Positions 21,787 to 31,921 of a stretch of DNA of 36,575 bases are shown in pieces. The first letter of the stretch is position 1. The number at the start of each line of letters is the position of its first letter. The DNA is from a virus, in IMG/VR virus record IMGVR_UViG_3300017757_000046, positions 1 through 36,575 of that record; one strand, 5' to 3'. A program made the position numbers and the translations under genes. The notes under the pieces were generated by a model. It saw only the letters and a program-made list of their open reading frames with translations. It ran no database searches and was not told the DNA's origin.

Positions 21787-21817
21787 AAAAAAGCAAGGCA
21801 ATTTGTCTTGCTTTTTT
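21787..21817 (+). terminator. Intrinsic terminator after the tail-tube block
   Basis: Perfect stem AAAAAAGCAAG (21787-21797) with CTTGCTTTTTT (21807-21817) around a 9-nt loop, with a T run. No promoter is evident before the next gene, so it likely acts as a partial terminator. Confidence 0.85.
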
Positions 21818-21841
21818 ATTAATAAAAACCAATATTGTAAA

Positions 21842-22285
21842 ATGATTGGGAATACAAAAATTGATGAACATTTAAAATTAGCTTTAACTTTAGACGATGC
21901 AAAAGCCTGGGTTGAGGCTCATACAAAAGAATTACAAGAAGATATTTTAAACCTAATTAAAATAAATCAATTATTTAATGAAGGGATTGACGAAGACGGG
22001 CAAGTTATAGGTTTTTATTCAAAGCTAACAGAAATACTTTCAAATGGAAGAAAGAAAGCGGGTGATCATTTTACCCTTTTAGATACTGGGGAATTTTTTG
22101 ATAGCATGTATATTAATGTTTTAAAAGATTCAATTTATATTGACGCAAATTATACTAAAATGGAGGATCAGGATTGGTGGAGCATTGATATTTTAGGCTT
22201 AACAGAGGAAAATCTTGAAATTTATGCTGAAAGGATTAAAAATAATTTTATCATATACGCAAGGAAAGTATTGGGAATCGATTGA
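21842..22285 (+). CDS. Tail assembly-region protein
   Basis: 147 residues from the ATG at 21842. An upstream in-frame ATG at 21803 lies inside the terminator hairpin and is rejected. Helical N-terminus (LALTLDDAKAWVEAHTKEL), then DHFTLLDTGEFFDSMYINVL and DILGLTEENLEIY. The DTGEFFDS and GLTEENL stretches recall conserved tail-region proteins of Bacteroidota phages of unknown role. Position before the tape measure suggests chaperone or virion morphogenesis. Confidence 0.62.
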   Translation: MIGNTKIDEHLKLALTLDDAKAWVEAHTKELQEDILNLIKINQLFNEGIDEDGQVIGFYSKLTEILSNGRKKAGDHFTLLDTGEFFDSMYINVLKDSIYIDANYTKMEDQDWWSIDILGLTEENLEIYAERIKNNFIIYARKVLGID

Positions 22286-22289
22286 TGAA

Positions 22290-22703
22290 ATGCCCCTTTA
22301 CAATTGGATTAAATGCAATAAAGGTAAAATTGAATTTACCCGAAAAGAAAAAAGGGGAAATAAAATAAAAGACTATATTAATTGGAAAATTTTATATAAT
22401 GAATATTTAAAAGAGTTTGGTCTTGATAAAAGGTATAAAAGATATATTGAAGCAAAAAAGAAAAAAGCAATTTTACAAAGCAAATATATCCTTACAAAAG
22501 AAAAATTTAAATTAACAGAAATTGAAATTGAAACCCAAAAAATAAAGGATCTGGAATTTTATTTCGGAGAGGGTGAAAATATAGAAACAATACTTACTTG
22601 GTTGGGCATGTTTTTAGGCTATAAAATAGATCAAAAAAATACCACCGTTAAAGAATATTTCGTAATCTTAGAGCAATATGGCAAAGCAAATAAAAAGGAG
22701 TGA
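22290..22703 (+). CDS. Hypothetical protein upstream of the tape measure
   Basis: 137 residues from the ATG at 22290, 4 nt after the preceding stop. The frame stays open further upstream, but the family-like start MPLYNWIKCNKGKIEF looks natural. Strongly basic and helical (KRYIEAKKKKAILQSKYILTKEKF). It overlaps the tape measure gene by 26 nt. Two small genes just before a tape measure often encode tail assembly chaperones; here no frameshift link is evident. Confidence 0.6.
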   Translation: MPLYNWIKCNKGKIEFTRKEKRGNKIKDYINWKILYNEYLKEFGLDKRYKRYIEAKKKKAILQSKYILTKEKFKLTEIEIETQKIKDLEFYFGEGENIETILTWLGMFLGYKIDQKNTTVKEYFVILEQYGKANKKE

Positions 22704-25700
22704 AATTGCGGAAATTGATCTTTACAAAGACATTAGAGATTCCGCAGAAAAAACTATTATTCATATTAACGATTTAAATCAATCGTTAGAAACAACCGCA
22801 AAGGTATTAAAATCAGAATTAGACAAACCTATTAAGGTCACTCTTGAAGGAATTGCTGATTTAAATGATTCATTTGTTCTGATGAATAAAACAATGGATC
22901 AATCAATTAAATTGGATAAAGCAAAAAGCCAAGCAATAAAAAGCCAGATTGAAGCCGAAACGAAACTTGAAAAATTAGAACAAGAGAGTATAAAAACTCA
23001 AATGCAAAAAAATAAACTTGAGGCCCAGGAATTAAAGATCGTAAAAGATCAAATAAAAGCAGAGCAACAAGCAGAAAAGCAAAAGAAAAAAAATATAGTT
23101 TTAACAAGGGAGGAAATAAAGGAAAAAATTAGATTGCAAAAATCTCAAAGGGAAGAAAGAAAAGTGCTTGCTGATGAATTAATATTACAAGATAAGCAAG
23201 CGGGAACCCTACAAAAACTAACAGCTCAAAATAGGGTATTAAGAAGGGAAAGAGATAAGTTAAATCTTTCTACTGAAGAAGGAAAGAAAAGGCTAAAAGA
23301 AATAAACGAAGAATTAGACGAAAATAATGAAGTGATCCAAGAAAATTCCGACAAATTAAAAAAGCAAAAAATGAATGTCGGAAATTATACAGAATCGATT
23401 GAAAAGGCACTGGGGCCATTGGGTGAAATGCTACAAAAAATAAGGGCTTCGATTACTGAGTTAAAAAATCAAGCTAAGGCTTTTATGATACAAGCGAAAT
23501 CAGCAGAAACCGCTTCAAAGAAAATACGATTAGTAGGTAAAGCATTGAAAGCAATCGGAATTGGTGCTCTAATTGCAGTATTAAGTGCATTGGTGAGTAC
23601 CGTCACTGATACAAGATCAGGGATTTTAACGATGCAAGGAACTATTGCCAAGGCTCAGGCTACAATCGTGATGTTTGGCAATGTAATGATGGATAAGTTC
23701 GAGAAAATTAGCATTAAAATTAAATTGGCAATGTTATCATTTGATAAGTTCAAAATTAAATTAATGGAAAAGTCTTTTTTAGGCAAAAAGCTATTTGATG
23801 GTTTATTTGATATTGATACCGAGAAAACAAAAAAAGAAATTGCCGACCTGGAAAAAAGATTAGAAGTATTAGCCAATAAAGAATACAATATTGGTGAAGT
23901 GATCGAGGGGGTCGATAAATCAATCATGGCACTTTTTGAGTATGAAAATCAAATAGCAAAAACTTCCGTTGAAATTGAAAGACTAAAAGGCGTTGAAGGT
24001 GGGTTAATTGAACAAGCGGGTGATATGACTCTTTCATTTAGAGAGCAGAGAGAGGCACAAGCAGAATTAGTAAAAGTGGTCAATGAGAGAATGAAATTGG
24101 AAAAGGAAAATGCTGATGCCAATGTTGATTTAAAAGCAATGAAAATCAGAAGCTCATTATTAAAAGCGGGAAAAGTCTATGAATTACAGCAAATTAAAAA
24201 TCTTGAATTTTTAAAAGATGAAGCCGAATGGATGAAAATTAATTCCGATTCATTAGATGCCTTAGCCCAGGCAAAGGTCGAGCAAGTTGCCGTTCAAAAT
24301 GAAATGGACACAATATTGGGAGCCAATAAAAAAAGAGCCAGGGAAACAGATAAGGACGATTTTGAAAAGCAACTTGATTTTGCTATTGACTTTTTCGAGG
24401 TCAACAAAAATATCAATATGAAAATTATTGAAGATGAAAAAACGACATTAGCTGAACGTGAAGCGATGACTGAAGAAACCAGGAGGTTAAGTGATTCCTC
24501 TTTTCAAAGTCAAATTAAATTAGTTGAGGATTATACGGGCAAAAGACTTGATTTTGATAAATTAATCAAGATTAGCGACGAAGCAGAATTGCGTCGGATC
24601 TTAGAAAAAAAAGATCTTAACGAAACTACTCAGACAAGAATACTTGAAATATTAAAAGAAAGAAAGTTGGTTCTTCAGGAATTAGACGAAGCAGAAGACG
24701 CGACGGCTGAAAAAAGAATAGCAAAAAATCAAGAAATTGAGCAAAGTATTCAAAATATTGAACAAGATGATTTTGATCTAAAAATTGAGCTGTTAGAAAA
24801 AGAATTCGAGAAAGAAAAAGAATTAAGGGAAAAATCATTTGAGGACGAAAAGATCAAAGGTGCTGAATCGGTAAAAGAATTAAAAAAACGATTAGATCAA
24901 ATTAAACAAGCAAAGATTGATCAATTAAAAGATCAAGCTGTTTTTGATCGAAAAACCATTGATGACGAGGTTGTTGAAGAAGACGAAAAGGCTCAAAAAA
25001 TAAAAGAAGTAAACGAAAAATTAAAAAATGATATAATAAGGCTTGAGCAAGAAACTTTAAAAGCTAAAAAAGAAGTTGACGAACAAGAAATTGAAAGCGA
25101 AGAAAAAAAAGAGGAAAAACTTGCTGAAGTAAAAAAGCAAAGAGCAGAGGATCAGGTAGCAATAATCGAGGCTTTAACAGATGCGTCGATTGCATTGGCA
25201 GATAAAAGAATTGCAAAAATTGATGAAGAAATCAACGCATCACAAAAGAGATTTGATAGTCTTCAGACAATGGCAGAAAATGGTAATATATTAGCCAAAG
25301 AAAGCATGGCAGAGGAGGCTAAGTTAATGGCCGAACAGAATCGTAAAAGAGAGCAAATGGAAAAGCGAAAACAAAGAATCCAATTGGCTTCAACGGTTCT
25401 TCAAACTTATTTAACCAATTCCCAAGATCCTGAAGTAAAAAATCCATTACAAAAAACTATAACAGATACAGTTTTATTAACAGAATTTATAAAAGCATTG
25501 CCAATGTTTTTAGAGGGTACAGAAGATACGGGAAGAAATGGAAATGGTGTTGACGGTAAAGGTGGGTTTCTTTCTGTTCTTCACCCCAACGAAAGAGTGA
25601 TACCGAAAAAAAATAATGAGCTAATTGGTAGCATGTCAAATGAGGATTTAAGTCAATTAGCATATAATTATCAAAATGGATTAATTCGTGATGTAGCGGA

Positions 25701-25896
25701 CGGTCTTAGTTTATCAAGCAATATGAGTGGGGTAAATATAATTGCGGATAAATTAGATACTTTACAAAAAACTATACAGAATAAGCCTGAGCATAATCTT
25801 GAAATTGAGCAGATTATCGACGGGGCAATGGCTATTACAAGATCAACGAAAAAGGGCAATACAAATATTTATAACAGATATCGAGTTTCAAAATGA
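22678..25896 (+). CDS. Tape measure protein
   Basis: 1072 residues, mostly charged coiled coil (Lys/Glu/Gln-rich, about 20-250 and 460-890), with one hydrophobic helix at about 289-310 (AIGIGALIAVLSALVSTV). The C-terminal region has a Gly-rich segment (DTGRNGNGVDGKGGFLSVLHPNERVI) typical of tape measures. It sets tail length and passes DNA. At the usual 0.15 nm per residue this predicts a tail of roughly 160 nm, consistent with a siphovirus. The next gene overlaps by 4 nt. Confidence 0.92.
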   Translation: MAKQIKRSEIAEIDLYKDIRDSAEKTIIHINDLNQSLETTAKVLKSELDKPIKVTLEGIADLNDSFVLMNKTMDQSIKLDKAKSQAIKSQIEAETKLEKLEQESIKTQMQKNKLEAQELKIVKDQIKAEQQAEKQKKKNIVLTREEIKEKIRLQKSQREERKVLADELILQDKQAGTLQKLTAQNRVLRRERDKLNLSTEEGKKRLKEINEELDENNEVIQENSDKLKKQKMNVGNYTESIEKALGPLGEMLQKIRASITELKNQAKAFMIQAKSAETASKKIRLVGKALKAIGIGALIAVLSALVSTVTDTRSGILTMQGTIAKAQATIVMFGNVMMDKFEKISIKIKLAMLSFDKFKIKLMEKSFLGKKLFDGLFDIDTEKTKKEIADLEKRLEVLANKEYNIGEVIEGVDKSIMALFEYENQIAKTSVEIERLKGVEGGLIEQAGDMTLSFREQREAQAELVKVVNERMKLEKENADANVDLKAMKIRSSLLKAGKVYELQQIKNLEFLKDEAEWMKINSDSLDALAQAKVEQVAVQNEMDTILGANKKRARETDKDDFEKQLDFAIDFFEVNKNINMKIIEDEKTTLAEREAMTEETRRLSDSSFQSQIKLVEDYTGKRLDFDKLIKISDEAELRRILEKKDLNETTQTRILEILKERKLVLQELDEAEDATAEKRIAKNQEIEQSIQNIEQDDFDLKIELLEKEFEKEKELREKSFEDEKIKGAESVKELKKRLDQIKQAKIDQLKDQAVFDRKTIDDEVVEEDEKAQKIKEVNEKLKNDIIRLEQETLKAKKEVDEQEIESEEKKEEKLAEVKKQRAEDQVAIIEALTDASIALADKRIAKIDEEINASQKRFDSLQTMAENGNILAKESMAEEAKLMAEQNRKREQMEKRKQRIQLASTVLQTYLTNSQDPEVKNPLQKTITDTVLLTEFIKALPMFLEGTEDTGRNGNGVDGKGGFLSVLHPNERVIPKKNNELIGSMSNEDLSQLAYNYQNGLIRDVADGLSLSSNMSGVNIIADKLDTLQKTIQNKPEHNLEIEQIIDGAMAITRSTKKGNTNIYNRYRVSK

Positions 25897-27608
25897 AACA
25901 TTTTTTAAATAATATTTTAATAAGCCCAAGAAATGTATTGGAAATTGGGTTATCAACTAATAATACGGGAAACCCTGAATTATTACAAATTGATACAGAT
26001 ACGATTATTTTACCCAGAGAGGCAAAAGATATAATTTTGAATCATATATCTACGCAAGGGGTTTTTGAGGGCATTCCTTACCAAATTCAATTAGAAACGG
26101 GTTTAATTTTACAATATTATGTCGATCTAACAGAGGGCACTAATTATAAGGATTTTGAAATTGAGGTAAAGATTAAAAAACGAAAAGGGTATGATAATTT
26201 TATTGAAAATGCCCAAAGTCTAACTTTTGAATTATTAAATAAAAAAGGGGTAAATTTTAATATTATTGATATTCCTTACTTAATAATTCCAGAAAATCAA
26301 GCTGAATTAGGAATCAGCCTTAGCATTGCTACCTATGTAGTGACCAAAGAATCGATACAAGCTACAAAAGATTTAGTTACGGCTACTCGTGATTTTATCG
26401 AAGCATTGACTCCTAATGTTGCGATAATACCCGCACCTCCCCTTGGTGAAATCATATCATTAGGATTAGCATTGACTGCTCAGATAATTTATACAGCATT
26501 GGTTTATTCAGCTTTAGTAAAATTAGCCCGTAAAATGTTTGAATTATGTTTCCCACAAATTAGATATTACAAAGGATCAACTATAAAAGATTTAATCAGT
26601 AAGGGTTGCCAATTTCTTAATTATACTTTGGATTCTAATTTATTAAATGATATGAGCGAATTGACATTAATGCCCGTTCCTCTAATTAAGGAAAAAAAAG
26701 GTATTTTTGATTTCTTACAAAATGATTTAAATTTTAGTTTTACAAAGGGATATCCAACGGCTCAAGATTCTGTTAGCACCCTGGGTGAATTAATCAATGC
26801 GGTTGAATTATGGTTTAATGCAAGAACAAGGGTAAATAACGGTATTGTTCAAATAGAAAGACGAGATTATTGGCAAAATATTACATCAAATACGACTTTA
26901 CCCGCTCTTAATATTCAGGATCAAAGACAAAACGAATATATTTTAAATACTTCTGAAGCATGGAAAAGGACTTATGTTCATTATCAAGTAGATTATTCTG
27001 ATACTCATACTTTAGACTTTTTTGATCCAACAGATGCTGAATATAGCACCGAGCCGTTAAGCGTTATTAATCCAGATTTAGTGACGATAAAAGGCTTCAA
27101 TGATATTAATATACCTTTTGCTCTTGGCGTTAGAAAAAATAAATTGAATATTATTGAAAATTTATCAAAGCAATTTTTTCAATTCATTGACGGGATCACT
27201 GGGGTTTTTGGGGCGGGCACTTCTTATGCTTCAGCAATAACCAATAGATTAGGCGTTACCCAAATATCACAACAATATTATTCTGTAACAAAAGTCTTAT
27301 ATGCGAATAATGGCAAGCAACCTCCTAATTATATTGATAAAATAAAAGCAAGCAAAATTTACGAGGATTATCATAAAATAAATGAAATTAATATTAATGG
27401 TAGCAAAATTTATTCTGACGTTCCTCTTCGCATGAATTCAGAACAATTTGTATCTTTAATTAATAATAATTTTGCATATATTAATGGTAAGTTATGCGAA
27501 ATTTTAACAATTCGGTTTACAGATGAAATGAGCAAAGCAATTATTTCATATAAAGAGCCAGATCAGTACGCAAGTGGTAAAGTAGAAATTATAACGATTA
27601 ACGATTAA
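25893..27608 (+). CDS. Distal tail / baseplate protein
   Basis: 571 residues. The N-terminal half begins MKHFLNNILISPRNVLEIGL and contains a hydrophobic helical segment (about 190-215, GEIISLGLALTAQIIYTALVY), an unusual feature for a tail tip. The second half is beta-rich (TLPALNIQDQRQNEYILN; TEPLSVINPDLVTIKGF). I recognise it as the large protein that follows the tape measure in Bacteroidota siphoviruses, but no named domain is certain. The hydrophobic segment might help the tail tip enter a membrane during DNA delivery; this is speculation. Confidence 0.6.
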   Translation: MKHFLNNILISPRNVLEIGLSTNNTGNPELLQIDTDTIILPREAKDIILNHISTQGVFEGIPYQIQLETGLILQYYVDLTEGTNYKDFEIEVKIKKRKGYDNFIENAQSLTFELLNKKGVNFNIIDIPYLIIPENQAELGISLSIATYVVTKESIQATKDLVTATRDFIEALTPNVAIIPAPPLGEIISLGLALTAQIIYTALVYSALVKLARKMFELCFPQIRYYKGSTIKDLISKGCQFLNYTLDSNLLNDMSELTLMPVPLIKEKKGIFDFLQNDLNFSFTKGYPTAQDSVSTLGELINAVELWFNARTRVNNGIVQIERRDYWQNITSNTTLPALNIQDQRQNEYILNTSEAWKRTYVHYQVDYSDTHTLDFFDPTDAEYSTEPLSVINPDLVTIKGFNDINIPFALGVRKNKLNIIENLSKQFFQFIDGITGVFGAGTSYASAITNRLGVTQISQQYYSVTKVLYANNGKQPPNYIDKIKASKIYEDYHKINEININGSKIYSDVPLRMNSEQFVSLINNNFAYINGKLCEILTIRFTDEMSKAIISYKEPDQYASGKVEIITIND

Positions 27609-27613
27609 TAAAT

Positions 27614-27850
27614 ATGGATTTTGAAAAGCAATTTAAAAATTTGACAAATTTAGGTAAAATGCTCGACGAATTAAATATTTTACAAAATCAAGCATTTGAT
27701 AGATTAGATCCTGAAACTTATAAGCATGTAAAACAATATCATATCGATATTAACGAAGTCATGCGAAAATTTAAAGAGGGTGATCATTCAGCATTAAGCG
27801 AATACATGAAAAAATATAATAAAGTAAATGCCGATAATATTAAAAAATAA
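27614..27850 (+). CDS. Small hypothetical tail-region protein
   Basis: 78 residues, helical (LTNLGKMLDELNILQNQAF, then EVMRKFKEGDHSALSEYMKK). No family recognised. It fits between two baseplate genes and overlaps the next start by 23 nt. Perhaps a chaperone or small baseplate subunit, by position only. Confidence 0.58.
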   Translation: MDFEKQFKNLTNLGKMLDELNILQNQAFDRLDPETYKHVKQYHIDINEVMRKFKEGDHSALSEYMKKYNKVNADNIKK

Positions 27851-30146
27851 AACTTATACTGATTCCTTTGGTAATTCTGGATCTACCTACGTTTCAAACG
27901 CGGGTGATCAGGTTACGCTTGAATTAGTAGTTAGTGAAAAGATCAGGATCACGACTATAAATAATCCTTTTACTTTTGATCCTTTACTTTTTATCTTTAC
28001 GAGCCCCGCAAAAAGTTGGCTTGACGAAGGATTCAGGGTAGGTGATTTTGTTCATATAGAAAGATTTGATTCTGCGGGTTCTTCAACCGCTTCAGGATTT
28101 GCCGTTGCGACGGCTATTTCTGATACCGAGTTAAATGTAAGTTTTTGGCCAGCATTTGCATTTTATGATATATCAGCGGGCGAAATCATGGTTATCACCG
28201 CTACCACAAATGGAACGGGCACGCCAATACCGAGACTTAGAGCAGACTTAACCCTTGAATTCAATCATTCTTTAGATACCGAAATTGCAAATACTGCATC
28301 ATTAATAGACGGTGAATTGAGCAGAATTTATTTTAACGATTTATCATCGTTATCAATCGGTTCTTTTCAAACGGGTAATTTAGTGGGCAATCAATCTGGT
28401 CAATTCATACTTTCGGCGGGTATTCAAAGGGACGGTTTCGATTCTGATGGCTTTAATCAATTTACGATACAAATTGTTTTTATTAACTCAGGTATTTACG
28501 ATCAAAGCAATTTTGCTTTAGGTCAATGCTTGAAAGCAATAATAAAAGGCTTATGGTCTTCAAAACCTGGTGAAACTTTCAAAAGATCACCTTTTACTCT
28601 TGACGAGCAAGCTAATACGGGTTGGTTTAATGAAGCAAATAACAGTAGCGTAGCAACGGGTGGATCTGTGATATCTACCTTTTCAGAATTGAAATATAAT
28701 GTAAATCCAAATACTGGTTTAGAATTTGAAATTGATCTTGCGGGAACAAATTCAACTGATATAGGAATTGGAGGGGCTTATGTTAGCCTTGAGGATTCAT
28801 ATTACAAAAATCGAATTGATAATCAAAAGAATATTACTTACGCTTTACCGACGGTTAAAATTAATCCAGGAACCACTTATGGATCTTTTGACGGTTTAGG
28901 ATCAGCTTCACAAAATGATTGGAAAATTTTAATTAATAGCGTTTCTACTTCAGGTGGAAATGCAACCGTTAATTTTGATTTTATTCCAAGATCGGGTTTT
29001 TCTGATTTTATAGAAAGCAGAGATCCAGGCGATCGAATTTTTTATTTATGGGTAAGAATTGGAAATACAAATCACTTATTATATTCAAAAGATTTAGTGA
29101 AAGAATTGCCCGTTGGTGGGCCTTTGACTATGATCAATGATTTTGGTTTTTTAGATCATTCTCAAAATATAGAATCAATAAGCGGGATTAATACGGGTTT
29201 TTCTGCTGATACTGAGGACGATCTTGCATATTATGGAACCTTTAATTTAGAAAAAAATAAAACTACTTATTTTGGCTTAAATTTAAGAATCGAAGCATAT
29301 AATACGACCACCCAAGATTCATTTGTTCTTCAGCAAACTAATTTTAGCTTTGGAGGGGTTACTTATCAGAGTTCAACGGGTAAATATCTTTTAAACGAAT
29401 CTGCTACGATTAATTCAGAATTACCAACAACGAGCAAAAAAAGGCAAGCAAAAGTTGATTTGACGGGAGTTGATTCTGCTACCGATTATGAAGTTGAAGT
29501 ATATTATCCTTTTCTGTTGAATTGGAAATATTGGTTGGATTTATTAGGTGTAAACTCGGATTTTGCGCCGAATGAAAATCAAAATTGGGAGCAATATAGC
29601 AATGTAAATTGGGATATCCGAATGCATATCGAGTTAAATGATAATAATTTAGCCTTTACTCATTCAAACACCCTGATAGATAAACCTTACGATAACTCAC
29701 CTTTTATAAATTCTACCATTGAATTAAAAAAGCAATCAGATAACTCTGTAATCACAATAATTCCTGACGGTGAATTGCTTTTCATTGAATCAACTCATAT
29801 ATTAGTTTCAGGAGTTTGGGATATAACGAAAATCTGGGGAATGATCACAATTGAACCAAAAGAATCAGCACCCAGATCGATATGTAGCACTATAATTCCT
29901 TATGATAATGATCTTACAAATCCATTATCGCCAATAAGCGGATTATTATGCCAGGTTACATACCCAAATTCTATAACTGTAAAATTTAAATGCAAATTTG
30001 ATCCAAGCAAGATTGATACTACTAACGGGGTGAAAATTACGGCAAAGATTAAGCAAGGCCTTACGTCAATAGTTGAAATTGGAAAAGCTACGACTAATGA
30101 CGATGATAAAAATACAACGAGTGATGAATTAAAAGTTTTAGCATAA
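27828..30146 (+). CDS. Large baseplate / tail-tip protein
   Basis: 772 residues, beta-rich throughout, many Asn, Thr and Ser, little helical content (TYTDSFGNSGSTYVSNAGDQ near the start). Its size, position between the distal tail gene and the fibre-like gene, and composition suggest a structural baseplate or host-contact protein. No catalytic motif is seen. Overlap with the preceding gene is 23 nt; an internal later ATG cannot be excluded, but the family-like start MPIILKNKTYTDSFG is plausible. Confidence 0.6.
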   Translation: MPIILKNKTYTDSFGNSGSTYVSNAGDQVTLELVVSEKIRITTINNPFTFDPLLFIFTSPAKSWLDEGFRVGDFVHIERFDSAGSSTASGFAVATAISDTELNVSFWPAFAFYDISAGEIMVITATTNGTGTPIPRLRADLTLEFNHSLDTEIANTASLIDGELSRIYFNDLSSLSIGSFQTGNLVGNQSGQFILSAGIQRDGFDSDGFNQFTIQIVFINSGIYDQSNFALGQCLKAIIKGLWSSKPGETFKRSPFTLDEQANTGWFNEANNSSVATGGSVISTFSELKYNVNPNTGLEFEIDLAGTNSTDIGIGGAYVSLEDSYYKNRIDNQKNITYALPTVKINPGTTYGSFDGLGSASQNDWKILINSVSTSGGNATVNFDFIPRSGFSDFIESRDPGDRIFYLWVRIGNTNHLLYSKDLVKELPVGGPLTMINDFGFLDHSQNIESISGINTGFSADTEDDLAYYGTFNLEKNKTTYFGLNLRIEAYNTTTQDSFVLQQTNFSFGGVTYQSSTGKYLLNESATINSELPTTSKKRQAKVDLTGVDSATDYEVEVYYPFLLNWKYWLDLLGVNSDFAPNENQNWEQYSNVNWDIRMHIELNDNNLAFTHSNTLIDKPYDNSPFINSTIELKKQSDNSVITIIPDGELLFIESTHILVSGVWDITKIWGMITIEPKESAPRSICSTIIPYDNDLTNPLSPISGLLCQVTYPNSITVKFKCKFDPSKIDTTNGVKITAKIKQGLTSIVEIGKATTNDDDKNTTSDELKVLA

Positions 30147-30159
30147 AAAATTAAAAAAA

Positions 30160-31881
30160 ATGGGAATAAAAATAAACCAATACCCTTTAGAAAGATTAAC
30201 ATTTGGAGACGACGATTACTACGATATAGATTATTGGAATGGATCAACATTTGAAACGGCAAAAATAAAAGGTAGCACGATAAAAAATGCAATTACTTCT
30301 GGGTTAGTAGATACGAATCTATTTTCGGGCAATTTAAATGCTTCACAGAATATTGAACAAGAAACCGATCAATATACCTGGAGGATGAAAAAATCCAATC
30401 AAGGTGCAAGTCAAATTGAATTAAGTTATGGATTAGATACTAACGAATGGTCGGTAAAAGCAAATAGCTCAACAGATAATCTTGAGCAAAAAATGCGTGA
30501 GCTTTATAATCAAACGAGGGTATGGAATACAGCGGGTGTAAATACCCAGGAAACCAATATCAATCAATTAGCAAATTCGGTGGCCTTAAATGCAATCGAA
30601 TTGAATGATACCACTCAACTAACTCTTGCTCCAACTGAAATTTTACTTAAACATAATGACGCAACGGTTTCAAGTGAAATCAGAATGAATGATCAAAGAA
30701 TTTTACAAATCTTTGACGAAGGGATATTCAACGCAGTAATGAGGCTAACGGCTTCAGAAACATTTTTAGCATTTTTCAATACAATTTCTGGGCAATTTTC
30801 TGATTTTAGGGGAACAGCAAATGAAATAAAAATGGCATACGATGACGGAAACGGCCAGGGTGCAATACTTCAAATTTCGGGCACAGATCATTATTTTAGT
30901 GACGCGGTAAATAATCCGAAAGGTCTTCAATATGGCGGTAATTATCATACCTCGTATGTATTAAGATCTTTGGTTGATAAAGAGTATGTTGATTTAGCGA
31001 TTGCTTCAGTTTCAGGATCAAATCTTTTTACTGCAAATCTTAACCTATTAACTAATAGGCTTCACACCTTAAATGACAAATCTATTCAATTTGATTTAGC
31101 AAGTGCAACTGGTAATAGCGGAAATTGGAAAATAACAAATAGTTCAATTGGTGGCTACCTTTATGATACATCTTCGGGAGGATTAAATTATACAACGGTT
31201 AACCAACAAGCAAATGCAATAATTTTAACCGCAGAAAGTAGCACTTCAACAAGTCCTCATGTATTAGGAATAAATGGAAACGCAATATTGGCGAGCGTAA
31301 GTAATTATGGTTTTACTTTAGATGAACAATTTAATTTCTCAAAATTTTATGGTGAAAATGGTGTAATACAAATTGGCTCAACCACCATAAATACAAATAC
31401 ATTTTATAAAGATAATTCTACCAATAAATACGGAATACTTTACAAAGATTTTGGGGAAACAAGCGAAATTGATGCGACGGGTGCAAATTATTCTACTTTG
31501 GTGGGAACCTCATTGGTGCCAAAAAAATATGTTGATGACGCAATACCGATTTTAACAAAAACTATTACCATTCAAGATCCTCAAACAAATGATAATATAA
31601 CCATTTTTCGAACTGATCGAGATATAACCGTTCAGGAGGTAGTGACGGTTAGCACTGGCTCAGGGGCTTCAACTCAATATTATATTGCTCATAGCACCAA
31701 CAGATCGAGTTTAGGTAGCAATTTGGTTAATTTAACCACTTCAACCAATACTACGACTGGTGATATTCCTTCGTTATTGGTTACGAGCATTCCCGCAAAT
31801 TCATGGGTTTATATTGATATTGGAACGGTAGCGGGCACCAATGTTTATTTTAGCGTTGATATTAGATTCACCCAAGATTAA
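30160..31881 (+). CDS. Tail fibre-like protein with repeated modules
   Basis: 573 residues. The N-terminus (INQYPLERLTFGDDDYYDID) resembles the attachment end of tail fibres in Bacteroidota phages. Two related modules are visible: LFSGNLN and LFTANLN blocks with fibre-like repeats, and the matching ends SLVDKEYVDLAI (near residue 270) and SLVPKKYVDDAI (near 455). The C-terminal about 100 residues are beta-rich and may contact the host. Function is from composition and place in the tail region. Confidence 0.68.
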   Translation: MGIKINQYPLERLTFGDDDYYDIDYWNGSTFETAKIKGSTIKNAITSGLVDTNLFSGNLNASQNIEQETDQYTWRMKKSNQGASQIELSYGLDTNEWSVKANSSTDNLEQKMRELYNQTRVWNTAGVNTQETNINQLANSVALNAIELNDTTQLTLAPTEILLKHNDATVSSEIRMNDQRILQIFDEGIFNAVMRLTASETFLAFFNTISGQFSDFRGTANEIKMAYDDGNGQGAILQISGTDHYFSDAVNNPKGLQYGGNYHTSYVLRSLVDKEYVDLAIASVSGSNLFTANLNLLTNRLHTLNDKSIQFDLASATGNSGNWKITNSSIGGYLYDTSSGGLNYTTVNQQANAIILTAESSTSTSPHVLGINGNAILASVSNYGFTLDEQFNFSKFYGENGVIQIGSTTINTNTFYKDNSTNKYGILYKDFGETSEIDATGANYSTLVGTSLVPKKYVDDAIPILTKTITIQDPQTNDNITIFRTDRDITVQEVVTVSTGSGASTQYYIAHSTNRSSLGSNLVNLTTSTNTTTGDIPSLLVTSIPANSWVYIDIGTVAGTNVYFSVDIRFTQD

Positions 31882-31921
31882 GAATTTTATAAAAAATAAT
31901 TAATTTTAATTTAATTTAAAA

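Noticed and set aside
21803-21841. Earlier start of the 21842 gene
   Set aside because: The upstream ATG lies in the loop of the terminator hairpin; the later ATG gives a normal start.
21842-22703. Programmed frameshift joining two tail chaperone ORFs
   Set aside because: The second frame is open across the overlap, but I found no convincing slippery heptamer, and a good ATG follows the first stop by 4 nt.
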